Below are positions 1 to 8,828 of a stretch of DNA of 36,007 bases, piece by piece. Under the pieces are notes generated by a model. It worked only from the letters and a program-made list of their open reading frames with translations, made no database searches and was not told the origin of the DNA. Each line of letters starts with the position of its first letter. Position 1 is the first letter of the stretch. The position numbers were made by a program, and so were the translations under genes. Source of the DNA: Saprospiraceae bacterium (lineage in GTDB: Bacteria > Bacteroidota > Bacteroidia > Chitinophagales > Saprospiraceae); assembly GCA_019634275.1 (NCBI GenBank), contig JAHQVP010000150.1, forward strand, positions 1 to 36,007, given 5' to 3'.

Positions 1-1
1 C

Positions 2-781
2 CATCGCCTCTGGGCTAGAGCAATGGGTTTCATATTCTTGGTGCCTTTCATTTTATTTCTATGGAAGGGTGCCCTCACGAAAAGACTTGTAAGACGATTG
101 TTGGTTACGGTATTGTTAGCTGGCTTAGCGGGTATCTTCGGTTGGATAATGGTTGCGAGCGGCCTGGTTAATCGACCTTGGGTGAATGCATACAAACTAA
201 CGATCCATCTTGGAATTGCCTTAATACTCTACAGCTATCATTTTCAGACAGTATTGTTGACCAGAGGATTCAATGATGGTGGTTTATATCCAAAGGTGAG
301 GAGAGCGATAGGCTTTTTTTTGAGTTTGCTTGCGTTGCAGATCTTCTTTGGAGGATTGATGAGTGGAATGAAAGCTGCATTGGTTTTTCCCACGTTTCCA
401 GATATGCATGGAAGTTTTATTCCAAATGTACTGTTGGATTTAGGTAACTGGTCTGTGGATAATGTTGTGCATTATGATAAAAGTGCCTTTATGCCTGCAT
501 TGATCCAAGTAACCCATAGATCTCTAGCTTATTTGCTGGTAATCAGTCAATTGTACATTATTTGGAAGTACCAAAAGGCTCTATTTAGTGGCGCATATAA
601 GAAGCTATCCACATTGTGGATAATTTTGTTGATTACGCAAGTGGTGCTTGGAGTTTCTGTCCTATTGGGCTCTGTAGGTACTATTCCGATCTATTCAGGA
701 GTAGCGCATCAGGCTTTCGCTATCCTTTTGTTGTCTGCGACAATCGCTTTGAGGTATAGGCTAAGAGATTCCAGGGAGTGA
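2..781 (+). CDS. ctaA: Heme A synthase, COX15/CtaA family (5' partial)
   Basis: Integral membrane enzyme that oxidises the C8 methyl of heme O to give heme A for cytochrome oxidase. The reading frame is open to the left edge: the first codons read HRLWARAMG, the end of the family's conserved E-Y-x-H-R motif, so the gene begins before the window and the ATG at 23 is internal. Visible candidate heme-ligand histidines are the His in HRLW, the one in LTIHLG, the one in VTHRSLAY and the one in AHQAFAI. At least six hydrophobic segments are seen, as expected for the C-terminal two thirds of the protein. The family assignment is firm. The frame ends at a TGA 68 bases before the next gene. Confidence 0.9.
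   Translation, partial: HRLWARAMGFIFLVPFILFLWKGALTKRLVRRLLVTVLLAGLAGIFGWIMVASGLVNRPWVNAYKLTIHLGIALILYSYHFQTVLLTRGFNDGGLYPKVRRAIGFFLSLLALQIFFGGLMSGMKAALVFPTFPDMHGSFIPNVLLDLGNWSVDNVVHYDKSAFMPALIQVTHRSLAYLLVISQLYIIWKYQKALFSGAYKKLSTLWIILLITQVVLGVSVLLGSVGTIPIYSGVAHQAFAILLLSATIALRYRLRDSRE
454..623. other. Cluster of DnaA-box-like 9-mers inside ctaA
   Basis: TGTGGATAA, the exact reverse complement of the DnaA box TTATCCACA, occurs at 454-462 and again at 615-623. CTATCCACA (one mismatch, opposite orientation) is at 605-613, forming a back-to-back pair. I found no other exact copy in the window. They lie in coding sequence, so a DnaA role is only a hypothesis. Confidence 0.3.
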
Positions 782-821
782 ATCTCCTGACAAAAGGAAT
801 CGCGAGGTAGGCACATTTCGA

Positions 822-829
822 TACCTTTG
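822..829 (+). promoter_or_regulatory. Bacteroidota -7 promoter element (TACCTTTG)
   Basis: TACCTTTG matches the Bacteroidota housekeeping -7 consensus TAnnTTTG and ends 19 bases before the ATG of the alpha/beta hydrolase gene. No clear -33 TTTG is visible upstream. Confidence 0.4.
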
Positions 830-848
830 CAGCTCAATAGTATGGAAC

Positions 849-1634
849 ATGACAGAGTTTGAGACCATTGAAGAGGATGGATTTGTGTATTTGGACATGG
901 GACCAAGGACGGATGAACCTCTTTTATTGCTTCATGGATTGTTTGGTACGGCTTCGAACTTTGATGGGGTTATTCGCCATTTTTCGAAGAGCATGCGCGT
1001 AATTTTACCAGTACTGCCCATATTCGAAATGCCCATGAGGAAGCTTTCAGTGGGAGGACTAGTTGACTACGTCTGCGATTTTATTGGTCATAAAGGCCTG
1101 AAAAAGATGCATGTCTTAGGAAATTCACTTGGTGGCCACATCGCACTTCTTTTGACATTGAGGATGCAGGAAAAAATTAGCTCTTTGACATTAACGGGAA
1201 GCTCCGGATTATTTGAGGATTCTCTTGGCACAGGCTTTCCAAGACGTGAAGACTACGAGTACATTAAGAATAAGATCCGATTAACATTCTATGATCCAGG
1301 CATTGCCACGAAAGAAATGGTCGATGAGGTATTTGGAATTGTTAATAATCGACTGAAGGCCCTAAGAATTGTAAAGATTGCCAAGTCAGCTATACGTCAC
1401 AATGTAGGTGATCGTTTGGATCAAATCGATACAGAGACATTGTTGGTTTGGGGCAATCAGGATACCATTACTCCTCCATTTGTCGGCGAGAAGTTTAAGG
1501 AGCTGCTTAAGAATTCGAGACTGGTATTTCTAGATAAGTGCGGTCATGCACCAATGCTAGAACTTCCCGGTGCATACAATGAGATTCAGGAAGACTTTTT
1601 TAAAGAGCTAAGCCAACCGAAACAGTTGACTTAG
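849..1634 (+). CDS. Alpha/beta hydrolase
   Basis: Cytoplasmic alpha/beta-hydrolase-fold enzyme of 261 residues with no signal peptide. The oxyanion-hole region reads LLLLHGLFG (about residues 25-33). The nucleophile elbow is GNSLGG with Ser93, the acid is Asp205 in WGNQDTITPP and the base is His233 in CGHAPMLELP, so the catalytic triad is complete. The overall pattern resembles the meta-cleavage-product hydrolase/esterase group, but the substrate cannot be read from sequence. An ATG at 842 is in another frame; 849 gives the full domain. Its 3' end converges on an M1 peptidase gene. Confidence 0.8.
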   Translation: MTEFETIEEDGFVYLDMGPRTDEPLLLLHGLFGTASNFDGVIRHFSKSMRVILPVLPIFEMPMRKLSVGGLVDYVCDFIGHKGLKKMHVLGNSLGGHIALLLTLRMQEKISSLTLTGSSGLFEDSLGTGFPRREDYEYIKNKIRLTFYDPGIATKEMVDEVFGIVNNRLKALRIVKIAKSAIRHNVGDRLDQIDTETLLVWGNQDTITPPFVGEKFKELLKNSRLVFLDKCGHAPMLELPGAYNEIQEDFFKELSQPKQLT

Positions 1635-1654
1635 CTAAGTTTGATTCTGTAATG

Positions 1655-3961
1655 CTAAGAGCCTTTTGCTTTCGCTCTTTTCGCACGTTGCATTCCATTT
1701 TCGGTCGCCGCTCTTTGTTGCTTAAATAGATCAAAGCGACTGATTTCTGGCCGTGGTGGATAATGGTTGTCGCTTCTGTCCACATCTGCTGTTTCAAGGA
1801 AAGGATCCAGCGTAATGGACTTTACAGTTTTCTGTTTTACAAAGACCTTGGAAACCTTCTGATTCTCCAACTTCCAGATTTCTGCAGGAATCCGTTCAAC
1901 TTCTTTTGATCCGTCTTCGTATTCAAATTCAAGAATGATTGGCATAGGAATGCCTCCTTTGTTCTCGAAACTGATTTGGTAGTAGTTTTGATCGTCCTTG
2001 AGCATGGCTTTTTCTTCTTCAGAGAGTGTGCTCATGTACTGTTGGTAGCGCTGTCGGTCGATCGCATCAGCAGTTAAGGGATCATGCTGGCTGTAGAAAT
2101 CGAGAATGGAAGGATCCTTATCCGCAAGTCTTTCAATATTTTCGTTTCGAATGGTGCCTATATCTCGAGGACCATCGTCTCGGTTTCTGCGGGCTAGATC
2201 TTTTTCTACATCTGGATTGCCGGTGCTTAACTTATTGTGTTTGACCTCAGTCATCGCAATGTCAACATGATCATTGGTATAGAACCAGCTGCGCCAAAAC
2301 CAATCAAGATCCACGCCGGAGGCATCCTCAAGTGTTCTGAAAAGATCTGCGGGGTAAGGTTGTTTGAATTTCCACCGTTCACAATATTCCTTAAACGCCA
2401 TGTCAAAAAGCTCTCTGCCCATGATGGTTTCCCTAAGGATGTTGAGTGCTGTGGCTGGTTTGGCATAGGCGTTTGCTCCGAATTGATATATGGACTCGGA
2501 GTTGGTCATAATAGGACTAATTCGTGACTTATCTCCACCCATGTAGCTGGTAATTTTATCAGCAGGGCCACGCCTCGAGGGATAGTTGCGCTCCCAATGT
2601 TGTTCAGTAAGGTATTGAACAAAGGTGTTGAGGCCTTCATCCATCCACGTCCATTGGCGTTCATCTGAATTGATGATCATGGGAAACCAATTATGTCCGA
2701 CTTCATGAATGATTACACCGATGTGGCCATATTTGACCCGCTCAGCGTATGTTCCGTCCGAGGCACAGCGACCATAGTTGAAACAGATCATGGGGTATTC
2801 CATGCCCATACTACCATCTATAGACCAAGCTACCGGATATGGGTAGTCGATGGTGTAATGAGAATACCACTTGACGGTATGCGCTACGGCTTTGGTAGAA
2901 TACTTGCTCCATAGGCAATCGCCTTCTTTTACCCACATGGACTGGGCCATGACCGTGGAACCATCATCCATGGGTACCCCCATGGCATCCCAGATAAACC
3001 TTCTTGAACTGGCGAATGCGAAATCCCGTACGTTTTTAGCATGAAACGTCCAGGTCTTTGTCTTTGTAGATCTGGTCTTAATGCGTTCTTCGGCCTCGTC
3101 ATAGCTAGCAATGGTGATGGGCTGAATGTGTTCCTTGGCGGCTTCTTCTAAGCGGTCTCGTTGCGCTTTAGTAAGCACTTGCTTGGGATTCATCAGCTCA
3201 CCGGTTGAAGCCACGAGGTGATCAGCTGGTACGGTTATGTCTACCTCATAATCTCCAAAAACCAGGGTAAATTCACCTCTTCCTAGGAACTGCTTGTTCT
3301 GCCAACCCTCTAAGTCATTATAGGCACACATTCGCGGGAACCACTGTGCAATTACATAAACATTATTGTCATCGGGTTGAAAATTTTCATAGCCGGAACG
3401 TCCTCCTATTTCTCTTGTGTTGTTGATATTGTACCACCACTTCACCTGGAACGTAAAAGATTCGCCGGGTTGTAGGGGATTAGGTGGATCCACCCGCATC
3501 ATGGTCTTATTGATTACATGCTTCAAGTCATTTCCCGTGGCATCTTTAACAGCTTCGATCTTGAATCCGCCGTCAAAATCGGGCTCCAGCCGTTGAAGTT
3601 GGCGAGAAGATGCTCGTTCTGAAAGGCTAGAATTCCCAATTTTGTGTGTATCGGAGTCCTTGGATCGTACATTTTGATCCAGTTGCATCCAGAGGTAATT
3701 CAAAACATCAGGGGAATTGTTGGTGTATGTGATGGTTTCGTGTCCATGCAGTTGCCGCTCAGCATCTTTGAGCTCGATGGAGATTTTGTAGTCAGCCTTT
3801 TGCTGCCAGTATGCATGTCCTGGCGCACCGGATGCATTCCGGTAACTATTTGGTGTGGGGAGTTCTTGTTTTAGCTGACGAAATAGATTCGTATTTGTGT
3901 TTTCCTGAGAATACAAGAGAGTGCAGGAAAGGAAAGAAAGAAGCAAAAGTGATAGTCGCAT
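1655..3961 (-). CDS. M1 family zinc metallopeptidase, exported
   Basis: Exported peptidase of about 768 residues with a signal peptide (MRLSLLLLSFLSCTLLYSQ). The zinc site HEVGH is at about residues 419-423, followed 18 residues later by the third ligand Glu in WMDEGLN (about 442). A GMEYP motif stands where classical M1 aminopeptidases have GAMEN, which is common in the large secreted Bacteroidota M1 subgroup. The C-terminal part is rich in charged residues and ends in a basic tail. It probably degrades peptides in the periplasm or outside the cell. I chose the ATG at 3961 because the only longer in-frame start is a TTG two codons upstream. A good promoter lies just upstream and a parS-like site behind that. 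Confidence 0.88.
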   Translation of the reverse strand: MRLSLLLLSFLSCTLLYSQENTNTNLFRQLKQELPTPNSYRNASGAPGHAYWQQKADYKISIELKDAERQLHGHETITYTNNSPDVLNYLWMQLDQNVRSKDSDTHKIGNSSLSERASSRQLQRLEPDFDGGFKIEAVKDATGNDLKHVINKTMMRVDPPNPLQPGESFTFQVKWWYNINNTREIGGRSGYENFQPDDNNVYVIAQWFPRMCAYNDLEGWQNKQFLGRGEFTLVFGDYEVDITVPADHLVASTGELMNPKQVLTKAQRDRLEEAAKEHIQPITIASYDEAEERIKTRSTKTKTWTFHAKNVRDFAFASSRRFIWDAMGVPMDDGSTVMAQSMWVKEGDCLWSKYSTKAVAHTVKWYSHYTIDYPYPVAWSIDGSMGMEYPMICFNYGRCASDGTYAERVKYGHIGVIIHEVGHNWFPMIINSDERQWTWMDEGLNTFVQYLTEQHWERNYPSRRGPADKITSYMGGDKSRISPIMTNSESIYQFGANAYAKPATALNILRETIMGRELFDMAFKEYCERWKFKQPYPADLFRTLEDASGVDLDWFWRSWFYTNDHVDIAMTEVKHNKLSTGNPDVEKDLARRNRDDGPRDIGTIRNENIERLADKDPSILDFYSQHDPLTADAIDRQRYQQYMSTLSEEEKAMLKDDQNYYQISFENKGGIPMPIILEFEYEDGSKEVERIPAEIWKLENQKVSKVFVKQKTVKSITLDPFLETADVDRSDNHYPPRPEISRFDLFKQQRAATENGMQRAKRAKAKGS

Positions 3962-3983
3962 AGTCAAAAATAGAATTTGACTC

Positions 3984-4015
3984 CAAAAGTACTGATTTAG
4001 CTTTCAGGAAAGCAA
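3984..4015 (-). promoter_or_regulatory. Promoter of the M1 peptidase gene
   Basis: On the minus strand TACTTTTG (plus coordinates 3984-3991) matches TAnnTTTG, and a TTG (4013-4015) lies 21 bases upstream, fitting the -33/-7 spacing of Bacteroidota promoters. The -7 element is 22 bases from the ATG. This is the best two-part promoter in the window. Confidence 0.55.
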
Positions 4016-4047
4016 GCGCTGAGTAAGCAGGCAAGAATACGAAGGAT

Positions 4048-4063
4048 TGTTCCACGTGGAACG
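4048..4063. other. parS-like ParB centromere site 1
   Basis: TGTTCCACGTGGAACG contains a perfect 14-base palindrome (GTTCCACGTGGAAC) and matches 15 of 16 positions of the symmetric parS form TGTTCCACGTGGAACA. It sits between the thrC stop and the M1 peptidase promoter. parS sites are bound by the CTPase ParB and usually cluster near the chromosome origin. No T-run follows, so it is not an obvious terminator. Confidence 0.7.
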
Positions 4064-4080
4064 ACTAAAAGAGGTAGGAG

Positions 4081-5379
4081 TTATCTGCTCATCAGATGTG
4101 CCTTGAAAGCAGTGTAGTCAGCAGGTATTGACACCGCGTTTTTAGGCAAATCTTGGAGACGTTGCAGCCTAATTGGTATATCTAAATGAATGCCCAGGGC
4201 GTCTTGTACGACATCAATAAATTTTGAGGGGTGGGCTGTTTCGAGAAAGATTAACATCTCGCCGGTATTATAGATGCCCTCATACTCTTTAGCTCCCAAT
4301 GCCCCAATGGCACCATGTGGATCGCAGATGTATCCAAAGTCTCGGTAGAGAAGCTGCATCTCCGAAAGCGTTTCGCTATCAGAATAGGAATACCCCACGA
4401 CATCATCTCGCATTGCGTTCCACGTGGAACCATACAAGTGTTGCATCCTGGCAAAATTTGATGGATTGCCGACATCCATGGCGTTTGATAGGGTAGTAAC
4501 AGATTGTTTAGGATGGAATTCGCCTGTATTCAAGTACTTGGGAACAACGTCATTTCGATTGCTTGCGGCAACAAAATGTTTCACCGGAAGGCCCATTCTT
4601 TTGGCTAAAAGACCGGCGGTGAGATTGCCGTAGTTGCCACTGGGAACAACAAACACTGGATTGTCCCCTTTCATTTGTGCATAGGCTCCGAAGTAGTAAA
4701 AAGACTGTGGAATCAACCGTGCTATGTTTATGGAATTTGCCGATGATAAATTATACCGCCTTTTGAGATCGGGATCTTGAAATGCAGTCTTGACCATGGC
4801 CTGACAATCGTCGAAAGAACCTTCGACTTCACATGCTGAGATGTTGTCGCCCCAGGTAGTCAATTGACGCTCCTGCAATTCACTCACACGACCAGAAGGG
4901 TATAAAATCACAACCTCAACGCCTGGGACACCGTGAAAACCTGCAGCTACCGCACCACCAGTATCCCCACTGGTGGCAACAAGGATGGTTACCAGATCAT
5001 CGGCATCGCGATTAAAGTAACCGATGAGCTCAGCCATAAACCGAGCCCCAAAATCCTTGAATGCGAGCGATGGGCCATGAAACAACTCCAAGACAGATAG
5101 GGTGGGCGTCAACTCCACCAACGGGGCCGGAAAATTGATGGCACGCTCTACAATGGGAATTAGTTCGGATTCGGGAAGGACTCCATCTAACAATCGGGAA
5201 GCAACCTGGATAGAAACGTCTGCCAGAGGTTGACCCTTCATTCCTCTAATGTCACTGGGTTCGAACAGTGGTAACTGCGTAGGAACGTACAACCCACCAT
5301 CCTCTGGAAGAGAGTGAAGAACAGCCTCTTGCAGAGACACGATTTGAGATGAATTGCTGTTGGTGCTGACGAGCTGCAT
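4081..5379 (-). CDS. thrC: Threonine synthase
   Basis: PLP enzyme converting O-phosphohomoserine to threonine plus phosphate, the last step of threonine synthesis. About 432 residues, the usual size. The PLP-binding lysine is in HGPSLAFKDFGARF (Lys at about 108). The N-terminal EDGGLYVP and SGDTGGA motifs are typical of the family, as is the glycine-rich SGNYGNL. The ATG at 5379 is preferred over the in-frame TTG at 5388; it lies two bases after the thrB stop, so the genes are probably translationally coupled. It is the last gene of thrA-thrB-thrC. A second parS-like palindrome is embedded in the coding sequence, where it encodes G-S-T-W-N. Confidence 0.95.
   Translation of the reverse strand: MQLVSTNSNSSQIVSLQEAVLHSLPEDGGLYVPTQLPLFEPSDIRGMKGQPLADVSIQVASRLLDGVLPESELIPIVERAINFPAPLVELTPTLSVLELFHGPSLAFKDFGARFMAELIGYFNRDADDLVTILVATSGDTGGAVAAGFHGVPGVEVVILYPSGRVSELQERQLTTWGDNISACEVEGSFDDCQAMVKTAFQDPDLKRRYNLSSANSINIARLIPQSFYYFGAYAQMKGDNPVFVVPSGNYGNLTAGLLAKRMGLPVKHFVAASNRNDVVPKYLNTGEFHPKQSVTTLSNAMDVGNPSNFARMQHLYGSTWNAMRDDVVGYSYSDSETLSEMQLLYRDFGYICDPHGAIGALGAKEYEGIYNTGEMLIFLETAHPSKFIDVVQDALGIHLDIPIRLQRLQDLPKNAVSIPADYTAFKAHLMSR
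4416..4431. other. parS-like ParB centromere site 2 (inside thrC)
   Basis: CGTTCCACGTGGAACC carries the same perfect 14-base palindrome as the site at 4048-4063, 368 bp away (start to start). Read on the minus strand it encodes Gly-Ser-Thr-Trp-Asn of threonine synthase. parS sites inside genes are known in other bacteria. Two exact copies of a 14-mer so close together are very unlikely by chance. Confidence 0.65.
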
Positions 5380-5381
5380 AG

Positions 5382-6320
5382 TTAACAAATGTAAGCCCCC
5401 TCCTGATTGATGGTGGAAAGATATGCTGTTGCTTCGATGCCTTTCTGATGAAATATCGTACTCATTTTCGCTGCAGCGTTTTCAGCAAGTAAGGTGTTGT
5501 TAAAAAGAGCAAATATGGAGGGTCCCGCTCCAGAAATGCTGCACCCAAGCGCTCCCTCCTGAATCGCAGCAGTCTTCACCTCTCCGAAGTGAGGTATAAG
5601 TTTCATTCGTTGTGGTTCAATGATTAGATCCTGCAAGGAGGCACCAATCAACTCAAAATCACTCTGCATCATACCTAAAATGAGTCCTCCCAGATTCGCC
5701 GCTTGCTTGCTATGCAGTTCTAGCGAGACTGTTGGTTGGATGATTTCTCTGGCAGACCTGGTCAGCACTTCTATTTTTGGATGTACAACAAGGGCCACTA
5801 GCCCCTTTGGCAGAGGAACGCGAACCCAACGAAGGGAGGCAGTATCCTGAATCAAGATGAGGCCCCCTAGTAAAGCGGGGGCAACATTGTCGGCATGATA
5901 AGCCCCATCAGCACTTTGTTCACCCAGTACCGCAAAAGGAAGGAGCTCTGATTTGGTATAAGGGGCACCTAAGAGTTTATTTACGGCCACAACTGCGGCG
6001 ACAGCACTGGCTGCTGAAGAACCCAATCCACTGCCAAAGGGCATCTTCTTCTGGATTTCTAGGTCAATCGAGGTCGATGACTCTCCTAAATGATCAAGAA
6101 GGGCTTGTACCGCAACAGTAGCTGTGTTTTTGCGAACATCTCTGGGGAGTTTGCCTTGATCCCCTGTAATCTTTGTAATTCGAAGGCCGTCACTGTGATC
6201 TGCGTGGCGGGCCACCACAAAATCCCCAGGATTCTTAAGCGCAAACCCTAATATGTCGAAACCACAAGCGACGTTGGCCACTGATGCAGGCGCAAAAGCC
6301 TTGATCCCTGGATTTGTCAT
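5382..6320 (-). CDS. thrB: Homoserine kinase
   Basis: GHMP-family kinase that phosphorylates homoserine with ATP, feeding threonine synthase. It has 312 residues, the normal length. The N-terminal segment APASVANVACGFDILG is typical of homoserine kinase, and the phosphate-binding loop MPFGSGLGSSAAS lies at about residues 93-105. The C-terminal GHMP motif is the SGAGPSIFA stretch near residue 260. Its ATG overlaps the thrA stop (ATGA, 4 nt) and its stop is two bases before the thrC ATG, so thrABC is one tight operon. Confidence 0.95.
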   Translation of the reverse strand: MTNPGIKAFAPASVANVACGFDILGFALKNPGDFVVARHADHSDGLRITKITGDQGKLPRDVRKNTATVAVQALLDHLGESSTSIDLEIQKKMPFGSGLGSSAASAVAAVVAVNKLLGAPYTKSELLPFAVLGEQSADGAYHADNVAPALLGGLILIQDTASLRWVRVPLPKGLVALVVHPKIEVLTRSAREIIQPTVSLELHSKQAANLGGLILGMMQSDFELIGASLQDLIIEPQRMKLIPHFGEVKTAAIQEGALGCSISGAGPSIFALFNNTLLAENAAAKMSTIFHQKGIEATAYLSTINQEGAYIC

Positions 6321-8767
6321 AGCAAATTACCAATGTGTATGATTTCTGAAAATACGCCCGCTGCGGTCACTTCCGCACCCGCCCCAGGACCTTGTACAAC
6401 AAGGGGCCTGGTAGCATAGCGCTCGGTGGTAAATACGATCATATTATCGCTACCACTTAGGAAGTAGAAAGGGGAGTCTTTCCCAACCTCTTCCAGACGG
6501 ATACTGGCGTTGCCGTGTTCGAGCTTTGCGATCATACGCAGCCTTTTTTCCCTCTTTTCTGCTGTTGAGCGCAAGGCTTCAAAGTGCACATCGGCATTTT
6601 TCAGTGCACGATCAAGAGGTTTACCCAAATCTGCTTTTTGACAATCAACCGGTAGGATGTTCTCTACATCTATATCGTCTGGTTCCATGGCGAATCCGGC
6701 CTCACGAGCCAAAATGAGAATTTTACGCTTCACGTCGACCCCATTGAGATCTATTCTGGGATCTGGTTCTGTGTAGCCGAGTTCTCCAGCCGTTTTAACC
6801 GCTACACTAAACGGTGTCTCGTTGTCAAAATGGTTGAATATGTAGGACAAGGAACCGGATAAGACCCCTTCGATCTTGGTGATTTTATCTCCACTGTCAA
6901 CCAGGTTTCTCAATGTCGAAATGACAGGAAGACCAGCGCCAACGTTCGTCTCATAACCGAAGTACACGTTATTGCGCTCCGCTTTTGATAAAAGGTCTAA
7001 ATACTGCTCAAAGTTAGAAGAGGTCGCTACTTTATTAGGAGTAGAAATCGAAATGCTTGCGTCCAAAATACGACGATACTGATCTGGAATAAGCAGGTCG
7101 GCAGTGTTGTCAATGAAGATGGAGTTGGACATATTCATCTCAATCATGTAGTTGACAAATGCTTCAATATCTGTTTTCTCCCCCTTGTTCAGTCGATTTT
7201 TCCATCGACTGAGCCCGATTCCACGATAGTCAAATAGCATGTGGGAAGTATTTGCTAGGGCCACTACCCTGATTTCAAGCGATCTCTTCTCAATCAGAAA
7301 TTTGGTCTGGCGAGACAATTGCTTGAGTAAGGTGCTCCCAATCAAGCCTACTCCAACCATAAATACATGGAGAACCTTTGTAGGAGACAAGAAGAATGCC
7401 TCATGCAGCACATTTAGGGCTTTGGTTTCGTGTACGCGATTGATGATAATAGATATGTTCAGTTCCGAAGAACCTTGGGCAATGGCGACAACATTGATGC
7501 CATTATTGCCAAGCGCGGTCAACATTTTTCCAGCGACTCCTGGAGTCATCCGCATATTCTCCCCAATGATGGCTACAGAACTCAGGTCTGTCTCCACTCG
7601 CAGAGGATCCACGCTCTTGGATTTCATCTCGAAGGCAAACTCTTCGTCGATAGCCTTGACAGCACGCTTTGTAGCACGTGGTTGGATGGCTAAACTGATC
7701 GAATTTTCTGAAGATCCCTGGGTGATCATGATGATGTTTATCTCTTCTCGAGCAAGGCAGGAGAAAAGCCGGGCGGCTACTCCTGGAACACCAAATAAAC
7801 CACTTCCCTGTAGGGTCAATAAACTAATGGCGCTGATGGAACTAATGCCTTTAACTGCCTTGCTGTCCTCGGAAGAATGTGCCGAAATCAATGTACCAGG
7901 ATGCTCGGGTTGGAAAGTATTCTTGATGTGGATAGGAATCCCCTTTTCTTGAGCAGGACGCATCGTGGGAGGAAAAATCACTTTTGCTCCGAAGTGCGAC
8001 ATTTCGACGGCCTCTGCGTACGTCATCATGGGTATGGTCATCGCCTCTTGCACCTGACGAGGGTCTGAGGTTAAGACCCCATTTACGTCGGTCCATATTT
8101 CGATGGCTTCGGACCCTAAGGCAGATCCAATGATGGAGCAGGTGTAATCTGACCCTCCACGTCCCAGTGTTGTGGTGAGGCCTCCTCGGTCAGCACTGAT
8201 AAATCCCGTAACCACCTGCAGCGCTTTGGCCGATTTAAAGTGAGTGGTGATGTTTTTTCGAGTTCTCCTAAAGTCTACCTGTGCAGATCCAAAACGTTTG
8301 TTGGTGATGATGATTTTACGTGCATCTAAATATTCGGCATGCACTTTAATGTACTTCAAGTATGTCGTCACGATGATAGCACAGTAACGTTCTCCAAAGC
8401 TCAAAACATAGTCCATGGTTCGTGGACTAGCTTCCCGTACCAAAAAGATGCCTCTCAGTAGGCCTTCTAGGGTTTCGTCTAGTTTGGAAAGCTTCTTTTG
8501 CAAGTCTTTAGCCAGCTTATTCGGCAGAAGGTCCTTGGCAAGCTGATGGTGGTGAACCTTAAGGCGATCGAACAATGTCTGATATGAGTCTTTTCCCTGT
8601 GATGCTCGTCTCGCCATTTCAGATAAATGATCCGTAGACTTACCAGATGCTGAGACCACTACCGCCCTATATTGGTTTTTCTTTACACCAATAGAGACAA
8701 CCCGACCCACTTGCCTAATGCTCTCCTCACTAGCAAGACTGGACCCACCGAACTTTACAACACGCAT
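6317..8767 (-). CDS. thrA: Bifunctional aspartate kinase / homoserine dehydrogenase
   Basis: Fusion enzyme catalysing the first and third steps from aspartate towards threonine. The N-terminal aspartokinase starts with VVKFGGSS and contains GRGGSDYTCS. Two ACT regulatory segments follow in the middle (about residues 315-460), the expected site of threonine feedback. The homoserine dehydrogenase half begins at about residue 465 with the NAD(P) motif VGVGLIGSTLL and has EGVLSGSLSYIF and GYTEPDPRIDLNG. About 816 residues, matching the E. coli ThrA type. I chose the ATG at 8767 (MRVVKFGG); the only upstream in-frame alternative is a TTG two codons earlier. First gene of thrABC. Confidence 0.95.
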   Translation of the reverse strand: MRVVKFGGSSLASEESIRQVGRVVSIGVKKNQYRAVVVSASGKSTDHLSEMARRASQGKDSYQTLFDRLKVHHHQLAKDLLPNKLAKDLQKKLSKLDETLEGLLRGIFLVREASPRTMDYVLSFGERYCAIIVTTYLKYIKVHAEYLDARKIIITNKRFGSAQVDFRRTRKNITTHFKSAKALQVVTGFISADRGGLTTTLGRGGSDYTCSIIGSALGSEAIEIWTDVNGVLTSDPRQVQEAMTIPMMTYAEAVEMSHFGAKVIFPPTMRPAQEKGIPIHIKNTFQPEHPGTLISAHSSEDSKAVKGISSISAISLLTLQGSGLFGVPGVAARLFSCLAREEINIIMITQGSSENSISLAIQPRATKRAVKAIDEEFAFEMKSKSVDPLRVETDLSSVAIIGENMRMTPGVAGKMLTALGNNGINVVAIAQGSSELNISIIINRVHETKALNVLHEAFFLSPTKVLHVFMVGVGLIGSTLLKQLSRQTKFLIEKRSLEIRVVALANTSHMLFDYRGIGLSRWKNRLNKGEKTDIEAFVNYMIEMNMSNSIFIDNTADLLIPDQYRRILDASISISTPNKVATSSNFEQYLDLLSKAERNNVYFGYETNVGAGLPVISTLRNLVDSGDKITKIEGVLSGSLSYIFNHFDNETPFSVAVKTAGELGYTEPDPRIDLNGVDVKRKILILAREAGFAMEPDDIDVENILPVDCQKADLGKPLDRALKNADVHFEALRSTAEKREKRLRMIAKLEHGNASIRLEEVGKDSPFYFLSGSDNMIVFTTERYATRPLVVQGPGAGAEVTAAGVFSEIIHIGNLL

Positions 8768-8790
8768 AAACAACTGTTAATCAACAAGTT

Positions 8791-8806
8791 AGTTAATATT
8801 TTAACT
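8791..8806 (-). promoter_or_regulatory. Small inverted repeat in the thrA leader
   Basis: AGTTAATATTTTAACT is a 6-bp inverted repeat with a 4-base loop, lying between the putative thrA promoter and the thrA ATG. It is AT-only in the stem apart from the outer base pairs and may be an operator or a weak hairpin. No leader peptide or attenuator accompanies it. Confidence 0.2.
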
Positions 8807-8828
8807 GCGGTTAAATTGCAGCAAGCCG

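Noticed and set aside
1629-1640. ACTTAGCTAAGT palindrome between convergent genes as terminator
   Set aside because: No loop and no T-run, and it overlaps the hydrolase stop; too short to claim.
7239-7952. 237-codon plus-strand ORF opposite thrA
   Set aside because: It is an antisense shadow of the conserved aspartokinase/homoserine dehydrogenase frame, with no recognisable domain and no promoter.
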